Source: Chrysomallon squamiferum (Eukaryota > Mollusca > Gastropoda > Neomphalida > Peltospiridae). Taken from it: 64,000 nt of DNA. The notes below the pieces were generated by a model. That model did not search any database. It was not told the origin of the DNA and was given only the letters and a program-made list of their open reading frames with translations. Position numbers and translations under genes: made by a program. The DNA is taken from assembly GCA_012295275.1 (NCBI GenBank), contig CM022674.1:9386260-9450259 (forward strand), read 5' to 3'. Shown here in pieces: positions 46,701 to 59,957 of the stretch. Position 1 is the first letter of the stretch. Each line of letters opens with the position of its first letter.

Positions 46701-49700
46701 AACAGAGTGGAAACAACTGCTTCATAACAGAACGCATTCAGACGTGTCTCGTGTGTCTACGTACACTTGAAATTTACGCACTGGGTGTGGTTGCGAAGCC
46801 GGAGAAGAAATTAGTTTTCTTGCTACCTGCATACCCGTTTCCTTTCTCATAGACTGTGCTACGTCTCTTATATGATCTGTATTGGCGTTTCCCCAGTAAG
46901 CACACACACACACACCACATGTTTTAAGCGAGATTTAAAGGTTTGCGGTTAACGCCGTAGAAAGACCTGCTTAACTGCAGAACGCAATTCGGTGCCGTTT
47001 CTTACGTGCACACGCGATTCGTCCAAGTTGCATAGTACGAGAAGTTGAGAAGCTGGAGAGGAATTCATTTTGCCGCTCAGCGCGTACTAGTAGTTAAACA
47101 CTACGCACACTCTTTGCTTTGATAACTCTCTCTAGTACCATTGTAATGACTTTACCGTTCTCTTACGATCTCAGAAAGACCACTCGGCCATGTCCCTTAT
47201 GTCTGTGTTACACTAAACACACACGCACAGAACCTCTCTTAAACGACGTTTAACAGTCAGCGCTTAACAGAGTGGAAACAACTGCTTCATAACAGAACGC
47301 ATTCAGACGTGTCTCGTGTGTCTACGTACACTTGAAATTTACGCACTGGGTGTGGTTGCGAAGCCGGAGAAGAAATTAGTTTTCTTGCTACCTGCATACC
47401 CGTTTCCTTTCTCATAGACTGTGCTACGTCTCTTATATGATCTGTATTGGCGTTTCCCCAGTAAGCACACACACACGCACCACATGTTTTAAGCGAGATT
47501 TAAAGGTTTGCGGTTAACGCCGTAGAAAGACCTGCTTAACTGCAGAACGCAATTCGGTGCCGTTTCTTACGTGCACACGCGATTCGTCAAGTTGCATAGT
47601 ACGAGAAGTTGAGAAGCTGGAGAGGAATTCATTTTGCCGCTCAGCGCGTACTAGTAGTTAAACACTACGCACACTCTTTGCTTTGATAACTCTCTCTAGT
47701 ACCATTGTAATGACTTTACCGTTCTCTTACGATCTCAGAAAGACCACTCGGCCATGTCCCTTATGTCTGTGTTACACTAAACACACACGCACAGAACCTC
47801 TCTTAAACGACGTTTAACAGTCAGCGCTTAACAGAGTGGAAACAACTGCTTCATAACAGAACGCATTCAGACGTGTCTCGTGTGTCTACGTACACTTGAA
47901 ATTTACGCACTGGGTGTGGTTGCGAAGCCGGAGAAGAAATTAGTTTTCTTGCTACCTGCATACCCGTTTCCTTTCTCATAGACTGTGCTACGTCTCTTAT
48001 ATGATCTGTATTGGCGTTTCCCCAGTAAGCACACACACACGCACCACATGTTTTAAGCGAGATTTAAAGGTTTGCGGTTAACGCCGTAGAAAGACCTGCT
48101 TAACTGCAGAACGCAATTCGGTGCCGTTTCTTACGTGCACACGCGATTCGTCAAGTTGCATAGTACGAGAAGTTGAGAAGCTGGAGAGGAATTCATTTTG
48201 CCGCTCAGCGCGTACTAGTAGTTAAACACTACGCACACTCTTTGCTTTGATAACTCTCTCTAGTACCATTGTAATGACTTTACCGTTCTCTTACGATCTC
48301 AGAAAGACCACTCGGCCATGTCCCTTATGTCTGTGTTACACTAAACACACACGCACAGAACCTCTCTTAAACGACGTTTAACAGTCAGCGCTTAACAGAG
48401 TGGAAACAACTGCTTCATAACAGAACGCATTCAGACGTGTCTCGTGTGTCTACGTACACTTGAAATTTACGCACTGGGTGTGGTTGCGAAGCCGGAGAAG
48501 AAATTAGTTTTCTTGCTACCTGCATACCCGTTTCCTTTCTCATAGACTGTGCTACGTCTCTTATATGATCTGTATTGGCGTTTCCCCAGTAAGCACACAC
48601 ACACACACCACATGTTTTTAAGCGAGATTTAAAGGTTTGCGGTTAACGCCGTAGAAAGACCTGCTTAACTGCAGAACGCAATTCGGTGCCGTTTCTTACG
48701 TGCACACGCGATTCGTCAAGTTGCATAGTACGAGAAGTTGAGAAGCTGGAGAGGAATTCATTTTGCCGCTCAGCGCGTACTAGTAGTTAAACACTACGCA
48801 CACTCTTTGCTTTGATAACTCTCTCTAGTACCATTGTAATGACTTTACCGTTCTCTTACGATCTCAGAAAGACCACTCGGCCATGTCCCTTATGTCTGTG
48901 TTACACTAAACACACACGCACAGAACCTCTCTTAAACGACGTTTAACAGTCAGCGCTTAACAGAGTGGAAACAACTGCTTCATAACAGAACGCATTCAGA
49001 CGTGTCTCGTGTGTCTACGTACACTTGAAATTTACGCACTGGGTGTGGTTGCGAAGCCGGAGAAGAAATTAGTTTTCTTGCTACCTGCATACCCGTTTCC
49101 TTTCTCATAGACTGTGCTACGTCTCTTATATGATCTGTATTGGCGTTTCCCCAGTAAGCACACACACACACACCATGTTTTAAGCGAGATTTAAAGGTTT
49201 GCGGTTAACGCCGTAGAAAGACCTGCTTAACTGCAGAACGCAATTCGGTGCCGTTTCTTACGTGCACACGCGATTCGTCGTCAAGTTGCATAGTACGAGA
49301 AGTTGAGAAGCTGGAGAGGAATTCATTTTGCCGCTCAGCGCGTACTAGTAGTTAAACACTACGCACACTCTTTGCTTTGATAACTCTCTCTAGTACCATT
49401 GTAATGACTTTACCGTTCTCTTACGATCTCAGAAAGACCACTCGGCCATGTCCCTTATGTCTGTATTACACTAAACACACACGCACAGAACCTCTCTTAA
49501 ACGACGTTTAACAGTCAGCGCTTAACAGAGTGGAAACAACTGCTTCATAACAGAACGCATTCAGACGTGTCTCGTGTGTCTACGTACACTTGAAATTTAC
49601 GCACTGGGTGTGGTTGCGAAGCCGGAGAAGAAATTAGTTTTCTTGCTACCTGCATACCCGTTTCCTTTCTCATAGACTGTGCTACGTCTCTTATATGATC

Positions 49701-52700
49701 TGTATTGGCGTTTCCCCAGTAAGCACACACACGCACCACATGTTTTAAGCGAGATTTAAAGGTTTGCGGTTAACGCCGTAGAAAGACCTGCTTAACTGCA
49801 GAACGCAATTCGGTGCCGTTTCTTACGTGCACACGCGATTCGTCCAAGTTGCATAGTACGAGAAGTTGAGAAGCTGGAGAGGAATTCATTTTGCCGCTCA
49901 GCGCGTACTAGTAGTTAAACACTACGCACACTCTTTGCTTTGATAACTCTCTCTAGTACCATTGTAATGACTTTACCGTTCTCTTACGATCTCAGAAAGA
50001 CCACTCGGCCATGTCCCTTATGTCTGTATTACACTAAACACACACGCACAGAACCTCTCTTAAACGACGTTTAACAGTCAGCGCTTAACAGAGTGGAAAC
50101 AACTGCTTCATAACAGAACGCATTCAGACGTGTCTCGTGTGTCTACGTACACTTGAAATTTACGCACTGGGTGTGGTTGCGAAGCCGGAGAAGAAATTAG
50201 TTTTCTTGCTACCTGCATACCCGTTTCCTTTCTCATAGACTGTGCTGCGTCTCTTACATGATCTGTATTGGCGTTTCCCCAGTAAGCACACACACACGCA
50301 CCACATGTTTTAAGCGAGATTTAAAGGTTTGCGGTTAACGCCGTAGAAAGACCTGCTTAACTGCAGAACGCAATTCGGTGCCGTTTCTTACGTGCACACG
50401 CGATTCGTCCAAGTTGCATAGTACGAGAAGTTGAGAAGCTGGAGAGGAATTCATTTTGCCGCTCAGCGCGTACTAGTAGTTAAACACTACGCACACTCTT
50501 TGCTTTGATAACTCTCTCTAGTACCATTGTAATGACTTTACCGTTCTCTTACGATCTCAGAAAGACCACTCGGCCATGTCCCTTATGTCTGTATTACACT
50601 AAACACACACGCACAGAACCTCTCTTAAACGACGTTTAACAGTCAGCTCTTAACAGAGTGGAAACAACTGCTTCATAACAGAACGCATTCAGACGTGTCT
50701 CGTGTGTCTACGTACACTTGAAATTTACGCACTGGGTGTGGTTGCGAAGCCGGAGAAGAAATTAGTTTTCTTGCTACCTGCATACCCGTTTCCTTTCTCA
50801 TAGACTGTGCTACGTCTCTTATATGATCTGTATTGGCGTTTCCCCAGTAAGCACACACACACGCACCACATGTTTTAAGCGAGATTTAAAGGTTTGCGGT
50901 TAACGCCGTAGAAAGACCTGCTTAACTGCAGAACGCAATTCGGTGCCGTTTCTTACGTGCACACGCGATTCGTCAAGTTGCATAGTACGAGAAGTTGAGA
51001 AGCTGGAGAGGAATTCATTTTGCCGCTCAGCGCGTACTAGTAGTTAAACACTACGCACACTCTTTGCTTTGATAACTCTCTCTAGTACCATTGTAATGAC
51101 TTTACCGTTCTCTTACGATCTCAGAAAGACCACTCGGCCATGTCCCTTATGTCTGTATTACACTAAACACACACGCACAGAACCTCTCTTAAACGACGTT
51201 TAACAGTCAGCGCTTAACAGAGTGGAAACAACTGCTTCATAACAGAACGCATTCAGACGTGTCTCGTGTGTCTACGTACACTTGAAATTTACGCACTGGG
51301 TGTGGTTGCGAAGCCGGAGAAGAAATTAGTTTTCTTGCTACCTGCATACCCGTTTCCTTTCTCATAGACTGTGCTACGTCTCTTACATGATCTGTATTGG
51401 CGTTTCCCCAGTAAGCACACACACACGCACCACATGTTTTAAGCGAGATTTAAAGGTTTGCGGTTAACGCCGTAGAAAGACCTGCTTAACTGCAGAACGC
51501 AATTCGGTGCCGTTTCTTACGTGCACACACGATTCGTCCAAGTTGCATAGTACGAGAAGTTGAGAAGCTGGAGAGGAATTCATTTTGCCGCTCAGCGCGT
51601 ACTAGTAGTTAAACACTACGCACACTCTTTGCTTTGATAACTCTCTCTAGTACCATTGTAATGACTTTACCGTTCTCTTACGATCTCAGAAAGACCACTC
51701 GGCCATGTCCCTTATGTCTGTATTACACTAAACACACACGCACAGAACCTCTCTTAAACGACGTTTAACAGTCAGCGCTTAACAGAGTGGAAACAACTGC
51801 TTCATAACAGAACGCATTCAGACGTGTCTCGTGTGTCTACGTACACTTGAAATTTACGCACTGGGTGTGGTTGCGAAGCCGGAGAAGAAATTAGTTTTCT
51901 TGCTACCTGCATACCCGTTTCCTTTCTCATAGACTGTGCTACGTCTCTTATATGATCTGTATTGGCGTTTCCCCAGTAAGCACACACACACCACCACATT
52001 TTTAAGCGAGATTTAAAGGTTTGCGGTTAACGCCGTAGAAAGACCTGCTTAACTGCAGAACGCAATTCGGTGCCGTTTCTTACGTGCACACGCGATTCGT
52101 CCAAGTTGCATAGTACGAGAAGTTGAGAAGCTGGAGAGGAATTCATTTTGCCGCTCAGCGCGTACTAGTAGTTAAACACTACGCACACTCTTTGCTTTGA
52201 TAACTCTCTCTAGTACCATTGTAATGACTTTACCGTTCTCTTACGATCTCAGAAAGACCACTCGGCCATGTCCCTTATGTCTGTATTACACTAAACACAC
52301 ACGCACAGAACCTCTCTTAAACGACGTTTAACAGTCAGCGCTTAACAGAGTGGAAACAACTGCTTCATAACAGAACGCATTCAGACGTGTCTCGTGTGTC
52401 TACGTACACTTGAAATTTACGCACTGGGTGTGGTTGCGAAGCCGGAGAAGAAATTAGTTTTCTTGCTACCTGCATACCCGTTTCCTTTCTCATAGACTGT
52501 GCTACGTCTCTTATATGATCTGTATTGGCGTTTCCCCAGTAAGCACACACACACGCACCACATGTTTTAAGCGAGATTTAAAGGTTTGCGGTTAACGCCG
52601 TAGAAAGACCTGCTTAACTGCAGAACGCAATTCGGTGCCGTTTCTTACGTGCACACGCGATTCGTCCAAGTTGCATAGTACGAGAAGTTGAGAAGCTGGA

Positions 52701-53332
52701 GAAGGATTCATTTTGCCGCTCAGCGCGTACTAGTAGTTAAACACTACGCACACTCTTTGCTTTGATAACTCTCTCTAGTACCATTGTAATGACTTTACCG
52801 TTCTCTTACGATCTCAGAAAGACCACTCGGCCATGTCCCTTATGTCTGTATTACACTAAACACACACGCACAGAACCTCTCTTAAACGACGTTTAACAGT
52901 CAGCGCTTAACAGAGTGGAAACAACTGCTTCATAACAGAACGCATTCAGACGTGTCTCGTGTGTCTACGTACACTTGAAATTTACGCACTGGGTGTGGTT
53001 GCGAAGCCGGAGAAGAAATTAGTTTTCTTGCTACCTGCATACCCGTTTCCTTTCTCATAGACTGTGCTACGTCTCTTATATGATCTGTATTGGCGTTTCC
53101 CCAGTAAGCACACACACACGCACCACCATGTTTTAAGCGAGATTTAAAGGTTTGCGGTTAACGCCGTAGAAAGACCTGCTTAACTGCAGAACGCAATTCG
53201 GTGCCGTTTCTTACGTGCACACGCGATTCGTCCAAGTTGCATAGTACGAGAAGTTGAGAAGCTGGAGAAGAATTCATTTTGCCGCTCAGCGCGTACTAGT
53301 AGTTAAACACTACGCACACTCTTTGCTTTGAT

Positions 53333-53532
53333 NNNNNNNNNNNNNNNNNNNNNNNNNNNNNNNNNNNNNNNNNNNNNNNNNNNNNNNNNNNNNNNNNNNN
53401 NNNNNNNNNNNNNNNNNNNNNNNNNNNNNNNNNNNNNNNNNNNNNNNNNNNNNNNNNNNNNNNNNNNNNNNNNNNNNNNNNNNNNNNNNNNNNNNNNNNN
53501 NNNNNNNNNNNNNNNNNNNNNNNNNNNNNNNN
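53333..53532. other. Assembly gap, 200 N
   Basis: Exactly 200 Ns inside the array. By the phase of the repeat, the missing piece from ...gctttgat to gtggaaac... would be 148 bp (or 148 plus a multiple of ~565), so 200 is a placeholder and the true array length is unknown. Confidence 0.97.
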
Positions 53533-56500
53533 GTGGAAACAACTGCTTCATAACAGAACGCATTCAGACGTGTCTCGTGTGTCTACGTACACTTGAAATT
53601 TACGCACTGGGTGTGGTTGCGAAGCCGGAGAAGAAATTAGTTTTCTTGCTACCTGCGTACCCGTTTCCTTTCTCATAGACTGTGCTACGTCTCTTATATG
53701 ATCTGTATTGGCGTTTCCCCAGTAAGCACACACACACGCACCACATGTGTTAAGCGAGATTTAAAGGTTTGCGGTTAACGCCGTAGAAAGACCTGCTTAA
53801 CTGCAGAACGCAATTCGGTGCCGTTTCTTACGTGCACACGCGATTCGTCCAAGTTGCATAGTACGAGAAGTTGAGAAGCTGGAGAGGAATTCATTTTGCC
53901 GCTCAGCGCGTACTAGTAGTTAAACACTACGCACACTCTTTGCTTTGATAACTCTCTCTAGTACCATTGTAATGACTTTACCGTTCTCTTACGATCTCAG
54001 AAAGACCACTCGGCCATGTCCCTTATGTCTGTGTTACACTAAACACACACGCACAGAACCTCTCTTAAACGACGTTTAACAGTCAGCGCTTAACAGAGTG
54101 GAAACAACTGCTTCATAACAGAACGCATTCAGACGTGTCTCGTGTGTCTACGTACACTTGAAATTTACGCACTGGGTGTGGTTGCGAAGCCGGAGAAGAA
54201 ATTAGTTTTCTTGCTACCTGCGTACCCGTTTCCTTTCTCATAGACTGTGCTACGTCTCTTATATGATCTGTATTGGCGTTTCCCCAGTAAGCACACACAC
54301 ACGCACCACATGTGTTAAGCGAGATTTAAAGGTTTGCGGTTAACGCCGTAGAAAGACCTGCTTAACTGCAGAACGCAATTCGGTGCCGTTTCTTACGTGC
54401 ACACGCGATTCGTCCAAGTTGCATAGTACGAGAAGTTGAGAAGCTGGAGAGGAATTCATTTTGCCGCTCAGCGCGTACTAGTAGTTAAACACTACGCACA
54501 CTCTTTGCTTTGATAACTCTCTCTAGTACCATTGTAATGACTTTACCGTTCTCTTACGATCTCAGAAAGACCACTCGGCCATGTCCCTTATGTCTGTGTT
54601 ACACTAAACACACACGCACAGAACCTCTCTTAAACGACGTTTAACAGTCAGCGCTTAACAGAGTGGAAACAACTGCTTCATAACAGAACGCATTCAGACG
54701 TGTCTCGTGTGTCTACGTACACTTGAAATTTACGCACTGGGTGTGGTTGCGAAGCCGGAGAAGAAATTAGTTTTCTTGCTACCTGCGTACCCGTTTCCTT
54801 TCTCATAGACTGTGCTACGTCTCTTATATGATCTGTATTGGCGTTTCCCCAGTAAGCACACACACACGCACCACATGTGTTAAGCGAGATTTAAAGGTTT
54901 GCGGTTAACGCCGTAGAAAGACCTGCTTAACTGCAGAACGCAATTCGGTGCCGTTTCTTACGTGCACACGCGATTCGTCCAAGTTGCATAGTACGAGAAG
55001 TTGAGAAGCTGGAGAGGAATTCATTTTGCCGCTCAGCGCGTACTAGTAGTTAAACACTACGCACACTCTTTGCTTTGATAACTCTCTCTAGTACCATTGT
55101 AATGACTTTACCGTTCTCTTACGATCTCAGAAAGACCACTCGGCCATGTCCCTTATGTCTGTGTTACACTAAAACACACACGCACAGAACCTCTCTTAAA
55201 CGACGTTTAACAGTCAGCGCTTAACAGAGTGGAAACAACTGCTTCATAACAGAACGCATTCAGACGTGTCTCGTGTGTCTACGTACACTTGAAATTTACG
55301 CACTGGGTGTGGTTGCGAAGCCGGAGAAGAAATTAGTTTTCTTGCTACCTGCGTACCCGTTTCCTTTCTCATAGACTGTGCTACGTCTCTTATATGATCT
55401 GTATTGGCGTTTCCCCAGTAAGCACACACACACGCACCACATGTGTTAAGCGAGATTTAAAGGTTTGCGGTTAACGCCGTAGAAAGACCTGCTTAACTGC
55501 AGAACGCAATTCGGTGCCGTTTCTTACGTGCACACGCGATTCGTCCAAGTTGCATAGTACGAGAAGTTGAGAAGCTGGAGAGGAATTCATTTTGCCGCTC
55601 AGCGCGTACTAGTAGTTAAACACTACGCACACTCTTTGCTTTGATAACTCTCTCTAGTACCATTGTAATGACTTTACCGTTCTCTTACGATCTCAGAAAG
55701 ACCACTCGGCCATGTCCCTTATGTCTGTGTTACACTAAACACACACGCACAGAACCTCTCTTAAACGACGTTTAACAGTCAGCGCTTAACAGAGTGGAAA
55801 CAACTGCTTCATAACAGAACGCATTCAGACGTGTCTCGTGTGTCTACGTACACTTGAAATTTACGCACTGGGTGTGGTTGCGAAGCCGGAGAAGAAATTA
55901 GTTTTCTTGCTACCTGCATACCCGTTTCCTTTCTCATAGACTGTGCTACGTCTCTTATATGATCTGTATTGGCGTTTCCCCAGTAAGCACACACACACGC
56001 ACCACATGTGTTAAGCGAGATTTAAAGGTTTGCGGTTAACGCCGTAGAAAGACCTGCTTAACTGCAGAACGCAATTCGGTGCCGTTTCTTACGTGCACAC
56101 GCGATTCGTCCAAGTTGCATAGTACGAGAAGTTGAGAAGCTGGAGAGGAATTCATTTTGCCGCTCAGCGCGTACTAGTAGTTAAACACTACGCACACTCT
56201 TTGCTTTGATAACTCTCTCTAGTACCATTGTAATGACTTTACCGTTCTCTTACGATCTCAGAAAGACCACTCGGCCATGTCCCTTATGTCTGTGTTACAC
56301 TAAACACACACGCACAGAACCTCTCTTAAACGACGTTTAACAGTCAGCGCTTAACAGAGTGGAAACAACTGCTTCATAACAGAACGCATTCAGACGTGTC
56401 TCGTGTGTCTACGTACACTTGAAATTTACGCACTGGGTGTGGTTGCGAAGCCGGAGAAGAAATTAGTTTTCTTGCTACCTGCGTACCCGTTTCCTTTCTC

Positions 56501-59500
56501 ATAGACTGTGCTACGTCTCTTATATGATCTGTATTGGCGTTTCCCCAGTAACACACACACACGCACCACATGTGTTAAGCGAGATTTAAAGGTTTGCGGT
56601 TAACGCCGTAGAAAGACCTGCTTAACTGCAGAACGCAATTCGGTGCCGTTTCTTACGTGCACACGCGATTCGTCCAAGTTGCATAGTACGAGAAGTTGAG
56701 AAGCTGGAGAGGAATTCATTTTGCCGCTCAGCGCGTACTAGTAGTTAAACACTACGCACACTCTTTGCTTTGATAACTCTCTCTAGTACCATTGTAATGA
56801 CTTTACCGTTCTCTTACGATCTCAGAAAGACCACTCGGCCATGTCCCTTATGTCTGTGTTACACTAAACACACACGCACAGAACCTCTCTTAAACGACGT
56901 TTAACAGTCAGCGCTTAACAGAGTGGAAACAACTGCTTCATAACAGAACGCATTCAGACGTGTCTCGTGTGTCTACGTACACTTGAAATTTACGCACTGG
57001 GTGTGGTTGCGAAGCCGGAGAAGAAATTAGTTTTCTTGCTACCTGCGTACCCGTTTCCTTTCTCATAGACTGTGCTACGTCTCTTATATGATCTGTATTG
57101 GCGTTTCCCCAGTAAGCACACACACACGCACCACATGTGTTAAGCGAGATTTAAAGGTTTGCGGTTAACGCCGTAGAAAGACCTGCTTAACTGCAGAACG
57201 CAATTCGGTGCCGTTTCTTACGTGCACACGCGATTCGTCCAAGTTGCATAGTACGAGAAGTTGAGAAGCTGGAGAGGAATTCATTTTGCCGCTCAGCGCG
57301 TACTAGTAGTTAAACACTACGCACACTCTTTGCTTTGATAACTCTCTCTAGTACCATTGTAATGACTTTACCGTTCTCTTACGATCTCAGAAAGACCACT
57401 CGGCCATGTCCCTTATGTCTGTGTTACACTAAACACACACGCACAGAACCTCTCTTAAACGACGTTTAACAGTCAGCGCTTAACAGAGTGGAAACAACTG
57501 CTTCATAACAGAACGCATTCAGACGTGTCTCGTGTGTCTACGTACACTTGAAATTTACGCACTGGGTGTGGTTGCGAAGCCGGAGAAGAAATTAGTTTTC
57601 TTGCTACCTGCGTACCCGTTTCCTTTCTCATAGACTGTGCTACGTCTCTTATATGATCTGTATTGGCGTTTCCCCAGTAAGCACACACACACGCACCACA
57701 TGTGTTAAGCGAGATTTAAAGGTTTGCGGTTAACGCCGTAGAAAGACCTGCTTAACTGCAGAACGCAATTCGGTGCCGTTTCTTACGTGCACACGCGATT
57801 CGTCCAAGTTGCATAGTACGAGAAGTTGAGAAGCTGGAGAGGAATTCATTTTGCCGCTCAGCGCGTACTAGTAGTTAAACACTACGCACACTCTTTGCTT
57901 TGATAACTCTCTCTAGTACCATTGTAATGACTTTACCGTTCTCTTACGATCTCAGAAAGACCACTCGGCCATGTCCCTTATGTCTGTGTTACACTAAACA
58001 CACACGCACAGAACCTCTCTTAAACGACGTTTAACAGTCAGCGCTTAACAGAGTGGAAACAACTGCTTCATAACAGAACGCATTCAGACGTGTCTCGTGT
58101 GTCTACGTACACTTGAAATTTACGCACTGGGTGTGGTTGCGAAGCCGGAGAAGAAATTAGTTTTCTTGCTACCTGCATACCCGTTTCCTTTCTCATAGAC
58201 TGTGCTACGTCTCTTATATGATCTGTATTGGCGTTTCCCCAGTAAGCACACACACACACGCACCACATGTGTTAAGCGAGATTTAAAGGTTTGCGGTTAA
58301 CGCCGTAGAAAGACCTGCTTAACTGCAGAACGCAATTCGGTGCCGTTTCTTACGTGCACACGCGATTCGTCCAAGTTGCATAGTACGAGAAGTTGAGAAG
58401 CTGGAGAGGAATTCATTTTGCCGCTCAGCGCGTACTAGTAGTTAAACACTACGCACACTCTTTGCTTTGATAACTCTCTCTAGTACCATTGTAATGACTT
58501 TACCGTTCTCTTACGATCTCAGAAAGACCACTCGGCCATGTCCCTTATGTCTGTGTTACACTAAACACACACGCACAGAACCTCTCTTAAACGACGTTTA
58601 ACAGTCAGCGCTTAACAGAGTGGAAACAACTGCTTCATAACAGAACGCATTCAGACGTGTCTCGTGTGTCTACGTACACTTGAAATTTACGCACTGGGTG
58701 TGGTTGCGAAGCCGGAGAAGAAATTAGTTTTCTTGCTACCTGCATACCCGTTTCCTTTCTCATAGACTGTGCTACGTCTCTTATATGATCTGTATTGGCG
58801 TTTCCCCAGTAAGCACACACACACACGCACCACATGTGTTAAGCGAGATTTAAAGGTTTGCGGTTAACGCCGTAGAAAGACCTGCTTAACTGCAGAACGC
58901 AATTCGGTGCCGTTTCTTACGTGCACACGCGATTCGTCCAAGTTGCATAGTACGAGAAGTTGAGAAGCTGGAGAGGAATTCATTTTGCCGCTCAGCGCGT
59001 ACTAGTAGTTAAACACTACGCACACTCTTTGCTTTGATAACTCTCTCTAGTACCATTGTAATGACTTTACCGTTCTCTTACGATCTCAGAAAGACCACTC
59101 GGCCATGTCCCTTATGTCTGTGTTACACTAAACACACACGCACAGAACCTCTCTTAAACGACGTTTAACAGTCAGCGCTTAACAGAGTGGAAACAACTGC
59201 TTCATAACAGAACGCATTCAGACGTGTCTCGTGTGTCTACGTACACTTGAAATTTACGCACTGGGTGTGGTTGCGAAGCCGGAGAAGAAATTAGTTTTCT
59301 TGCTACCTGCATACCCGTTTCCTTTCTCATAGACTGTGCTACGTCTCTTATATGATCTGTATTGGCGTTTCCCCAGTAAGCACACACACACGCACCACAT
59401 GTGTTAAGCGAGATTTAAAGGTTTGCGGTTAACGCCGTAGAAAGACCTGCTTAACTGCAGAACGCAATTCGGTGCCGTTTCTTACGTGCACACGCGATTC

Positions 59501-59639
59501 GTCCAAGTTGCATAGTACGAGAAGTTGAGAAGCTGGAGAGGAATTCATTTTGCCGCTCAGCGCGTACTAGTAGTTAAACACTACGCACACTCTTTGCTTT
59601 GATAACTCTCTCTAGTACCATTGTAATGACTTTACCGTT

Positions 59640-59957
59640 CCTTAATGTCTCTGAAATACCTCCGTGCTTTGGCTTTCTCTGACACTGTGCTATGTCCCTT
59701 ATATCCGTATTGGACTTTGTTTAGACTGAACACACACTTCTTTTAAATGAGATTTTATGATTAGCGGGTAATACCGTTGAAAGAGCTGCTTGAGAACAGA
59801 ACGCATTCTATGCTGTTTGTTATGTCTACATACATAGTACGAGAGTTTGCAAAGCTTGAGAAGAATTGATTTTTTTCTCTCACTTGGTACTAGTCATTAA
59901 ACATCACGCACTGACTTTGTTTTCAGAACTTTCTTGTACCATTCTGATAATATCATT
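59640..59957 (+). repeat. Diverged single monomer at the right array edge
   Basis: At gactttaccgttc the identity to the unit breaks off, and a ~300-bp relative follows: ctatgtcccttatatccgta, gaacacacacttcttttaaatg, gagctgcttgagaacagaac, gcattctatgctgtt, tagtacgagagtttgcaaagc, ggtactagtcattaaac. It mixes features of half A and half B, so it probably descends from a monomer older than the dimer. Confidence 0.85.

Larger units (their letters stand above)
32232..59640 (+). repeat. 27.4-kb satellite array, 48 copies of a ~565-bp dimeric unit
   Basis: Head-to-tail array; successive landmarks (for example aacagaacgcattcagacg) recur every 562-568 bp, 48 times, with near identity. Each unit has half A (~315 bp, from ttaagcgagatttaaagg) and half B (~250 bp, from ttaaacgacgtttaacag) that are clearly related: gcggttaacgcc/cgcttaacag, agaacgcaattcgg/agaacgcattcaga, gaagctggagaggaattcat/gaagccggagaagaaattag, and the CA-rich tails. 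The unit is far richer in GC and CpG than its surroundings. Half B opens with a 15-bp dyad (ttaaacgacgtttaa). Most length changes come from the short CA run (cacacacacacgcaccacat). The reverse strand contains a 61-codon frame in every copy, which I do not regard as a gene. No rRNA, tRNA or snRNA gene is recognised in the unit. Confidence 0.97.

Noticed and set aside
53303-53678. Two open frames across the gap (86 and 116 codons)
   Set aside because: Most of their length is unknown bases (N).
32590-59387. 48 repeated 61-65-aa reverse-strand frames as a multigene family
   Set aside because: They lie inside a tandem satellite, have no promoter or splice context that I can see, vary only at amino-acid-changing positions, and their starts shift with CA-run length.
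32232-59640. 5S rRNA, tRNA, snRNA or CRISPR array
   Set aside because: The unit has no 5S internal control region, no A/B-box pair and no snRNA motifs; CRISPR repeats are far shorter with unique spacers, and this is a eukaryotic genome.
32232-59640. Centromeric satellite with a CENP-B box
   Set aside because: No match to the nTTCGnnnnAnnCGGGn pattern in the unit; centromere identity cannot be judged from sequence alone.
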